Assembly (NCBI GenBank): GCA_028714615.1
Contig: JAQTMA010000033.1
Location: 1-26,206 of the forward strand
DNA: 26,206 nucleotides
Source of the DNA: Anaerolineaceae bacterium
Lineage (GTDB): Bacteria > Chloroflexota > Anaerolineae > Anaerolineales > Anaerolineaceae
Direction of reading: 5' to 3'
The position numbers and the translations under genes are program-made. The stretch's first letter is position 1; each line of letters starts with the position of its first letter. Below the pieces are notes generated by a model. The model ran no database searches. It worked only from the letters and a program-made list of their open reading frames with translations, and was not told the DNA's origin. Positions 23,955-26,206 of the stretch are shown here, piece after piece.

Positions 23955-26096
23955 CTATTTCATGATCCGGCTCCAGGTATAGAGCATCCAGGCTCCCTTT
24001 ACTTCGTCATACGGGACAAGTTTGCGTTGCAAATTGACCGGATAACCCTCGCTAACATCCACCAGTACATACTGGACGCCTTTTGATTTCAACCATTCTT
24101 CGTTTCCCAATTGGTCTTCTGACACGATCGGGATGACTCGCCGGGTGAAATGCTCTCCGAATAAAGGGTAGTCCCAGATGTATTTCCTGGAATAAAATCC
24201 CACAACCGTATCTACTGGCAGCGAACGGTCGATGATGTATAGGTATCCCCCCATTGTTTCATCCTGGTTCGCCTGTAATTGACCCCGTGAAGCAGTAAGT
24301 AAGTTGATCCATGGGTTATTCAAAGGCTTTGCCGGATTTGTTAGCGTAATCAAAACCAGAGTGAGAATGGCAATAGTTACGCTGATCCAACGAACCAGGC
24401 GAGAAACTAGGGTAACCCCTCCCAGGCTGGCCATCAATGGCGCAACCAGCACCGCTACAGCAATGAAGTACCTGCCTTGATATGGATCCCATCCTGGACG
24501 CAAAACTACCTCTACCGGCAAGGCCAATCCGGCAATTAAGACCAGGCCAATCCGGAGGACATCTTTCTGCCTAATGCCGTAGACCAATTGGATCGCAACG
24601 GCTGGAATCAGGATCAATACCCCGATGATTCCAAACCATGACTGATCCTCGCTACCTACTAACCATGGGAACTCGCGTAATGGAAAGGGATGTCCAGCCG
24701 CAATCGCAATAGGATCCTCCAAGGAAAAATGCAATGGTGCAGTGAGCTTCTCTAGAATCCTGGCCTTGTAGAGTATGCCAATGAGTTGCACCTGCCTGGG
24801 TAAACCCGAGAAATCCACCGCCTGGTAAGCAAGGCGGGGGATATTGTAAAGTAGCTTCGCGACCATACTTCCACCAGTGGCTTGTATAGTGGAATTCTCG
24901 ACCACCTCGGGTGGACCCACAGGTGTTCCAAAATAGCCATAATTGACAAAGAATATATACGAACTGAGTAATAAGAAAAACACAGTCGTGCAGGTTACCC
25001 AGGTCACCAGGTGCAGAATGTGTTTGCGCCAGTATCGCACCAAGAGCATTAGCAATAACCCAAATCCAGGCAGTAAAAAATAGATCGTCTGCTTGGTACC
25101 CAGGGCTAAGGCCAGGCTAAGGCCTGAAAAGGCAAACGCATCCCTCCGTCCAGTTTTAATCCCCAGGTAGAGGAAATAGACCGACGGCAGGAAGATCGCA
25201 GCCGCGACGAGATCGAGTTGGGTTGTCGTACTTTGCAACATGACAATCGGGAAAGAAGCCCACAATAGAGCTGCAAAGGCGGATTGGCTGCGTCCCCATC
25301 CGAGCAGGCGAGCAATTCCGAAAACCCCCACAATCGTCGTGATCCCACCAAACCACTGAACGTACCCGGCTAATTGGTCGCTTCCCCAAAATAGGACGGT
25401 CCAATACACCTGCAGTGAAGCATTGATTGGGTAGAAGATCTCCTTAGTGTTGATTATTGGCCAGGGAAAGAATGACCCATTCTGCAACCAGAAGCCAACC
25501 CGGGACAAATGAGTCGATAAACTGTCGTGATTATTCGGCGGAACGATCCATATCATTACTGCACCGATAGCGAAAGCGCCCACCACCGCTGCGCCAAGCA
25601 TCCAAACCTCCGGTGCGCTCTTTATCGCTGCTATGATCTTCTTCGGTGCAGCTATAGCTATGGTTTCTCTTCTGGGAGCGAAAACTGGTGGCCTTCCACG
25701 CCTCCACCACACGATACCCATAAACGAGGTAAGAGTAAACTGCAGCCCGAGCACAAAAGGCCGGGAGGCCAATAGATAGAATGAATTGGCTACCAGGTGA
25801 ACAGCCAGGATGTGCGTAAAGAAAAGCAAGTAACCAGCCAGGTAGTACGCTGGCCGGTTCGGTGGGCGAACGATAGCCAGGCATAGGAGGGTAAAAGTCA
25901 GGGCAAAAAAAGTGGAAAGGATGAATTGGTAATGAATACCTACAGAGAGGGTTTGCATACCCCCATTGGTGAATATCGCCGAATCATTCCAAGGAGTCCG
26001 GTAGCGTGATACTGGCGCAGCCGGATAAAGTGGTAGTACACTGAGTATGAAAATCCATACCCCGATTACGGCAGTGCGAACCGTTTGAAGTTTCAT
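23955..26096 (-). CDS. GT-C-type membrane glycosyltransferase (ArnT/PMT-like)
   Basis: A 713-residue protein with about a dozen hydrophobic segments and a soluble C-terminal part (about 600-713). Its architecture is that of GT-C enzymes, which move sugars from polyprenyl-phosphate donors onto acceptors outside the membrane. After the fifth or sixth membrane segment comes the loop NNHDSLSTHLSRVGFW (188-203), with an Asp191-centred motif like the catalytic loop of this class. The sugar and acceptor cannot be told. The start overlaps the stop of the upstream gene as ATGA, so translation is coupled; AAGGA abuts the ATG. It converges on the YugP gene with a 23-bp gap and no strong terminator seen. 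Confidence 0.75.
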   Translation of the reverse strand: MKLQTVRTAVIGVWIFILSVLPLYPAAPVSRYRTPWNDSAIFTNGGMQTLSVGIHYQFILSTFFALTFTLLCLAIVRPPNRPAYYLAGYLLFFTHILAVHLVANSFYLLASRPFVLGLQFTLTSFMGIVWWRRGRPPVFAPRRETIAIAAPKKIIAAIKSAPEVWMLGAAVVGAFAIGAVMIWIVPPNNHDSLSTHLSRVGFWLQNGSFFPWPIINTKEIFYPINASLQVYWTVLFWGSDQLAGYVQWFGGITTIVGVFGIARLLGWGRSQSAFAALLWASFPIVMLQSTTTQLDLVAAAIFLPSVYFLYLGIKTGRRDAFAFSGLSLALALGTKQTIYFLLPGFGLLLMLLVRYWRKHILHLVTWVTCTTVFFLLLSSYIFFVNYGYFGTPVGPPEVVENSTIQATGGSMVAKLLYNIPRLAYQAVDFSGLPRQVQLIGILYKARILEKLTAPLHFSLEDPIAIAAGHPFPLREFPWLVGSEDQSWFGIIGVLILIPAVAIQLVYGIRQKDVLRIGLVLIAGLALPVEVVLRPGWDPYQGRYFIAVAVLVAPLMASLGGVTLVSRLVRWISVTIAILTLVLITLTNPAKPLNNPWINLLTASRGQLQANQDETMGGYLYIIDRSLPVDTVVGFYSRKYIWDYPLFGEHFTRRVIPIVSEDQLGNEEWLKSKGVQYVLVDVSEGYPVNLQRKLVPYDEVKGAWMLYTWSRIMK

Positions 26097-26206
26097 TCCT
26101 TGGCGTGAATCTGGGTTGGATTGCCGTGTTGAGCGTTTTGAATAGCCATCTCTCGCACAATATCGGTCAAGCTTTTTTGCGTGGCGCGCCGTTCGGCTGC
26201 AATCCC
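26093..26206 (-). CDS. C-terminal 37 residues of an unidentified protein (5' end outside window)
   Basis: On the minus strand a frame open from the right edge ends with a TGA at 26095-26093, sharing four bases (ATGA) with the start of the glycosyltransferase gene. It reads GIAAERRATQKSLTDIVREM, then AIQNAQHGNPTQIHAKE. It is a polar, probably helical tail with no recognised motif. The tight overlap implies an operon with the glycosyltransferase, perhaps for cell-surface glycan or lipid work, but the fragment alone does not show a function. Confidence 0.6.
   Translation of the reverse strand, partial: GIAAERRATQKSLTDIVREMAIQNAQHGNPTQIHAKE

Overview
The window looks like chromosomal DNA from a bacterium of the Chloroflexota, most likely Anaerolineae or a relative. 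This rests on the gene mix and is an inference; no rRNA or phylogenetic marker was compared. The mix includes the radical SAM/DUF2344 pair, a CUT1 sugar ABC transporter without its own ATPase, a hybrid kinase beside a receiver protein with a kinase-like core, and PrsW, S2P and YugP membrane proteases. Base composition is close to balanced and promoters are of the sigma-70 type. I saw no insertion sequence, phage gene, CRISPR array or rRNA.

Region 1 (1-9.4 kb) is mostly housekeeping. The tail of a coiled-coil protein gene converges on the folC-lon operon across a perfect bidirectional terminator. A divergent promoter pair separates folC-lon from a rightward operon: a DUF503 protein, an SDR protein lacking the catalytic Tyr/Lys, a B12-binding-type radical SAM protein and its DUF2344 partner. 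A PrsW-type protease with an extended -10 promoter and a tRNA-Arg(CCG) follow.

Region 2 (9.4-18.1 kb) is a sugar-use island. A LacI-family regulator with a strong promoter and an overlapping palindromic operator is followed by a fossil of a sugar-binding protein gene, then a ribulokinase and an L-fucose/D-arabinose isomerase. The two enzymes together suggest D-arabinose -> D-ribulose -> D-ribulose 5-phosphate. Convergent to them is a CUT1 transporter operon (binding lipoprotein and two permeases) with a 35-bp perfect palindrome between the binding-protein and permease genes.

Region 3 (18.1-21.8 kb) holds a two-gene signalling module. One gene encodes an HTH-like domain, a degenerate kinase ATPase domain and a receiver domain, and is divergent from the binding-protein gene. 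The other encodes a six-TM hybrid histidine kinase with one dead and one intact receiver. The two genes converge and overlap by 68 bp.

Region 4 (21.8-26.2 kb) starts with a strong promoter and a leader that contains an intrinsic terminator and a competing 9-bp antiterminator helix. It precedes a site-2 protease with CBS domains and a YugP-type zinc peptidase. Convergent to these is a large GT-C-type membrane glycosyltransferase, whose start overlaps the end of a gene that runs off the window.

The best candidates for something undescribed are the leader attenuator of the S2P operon and the receiver/pseudo-kinase module beside the transporter.
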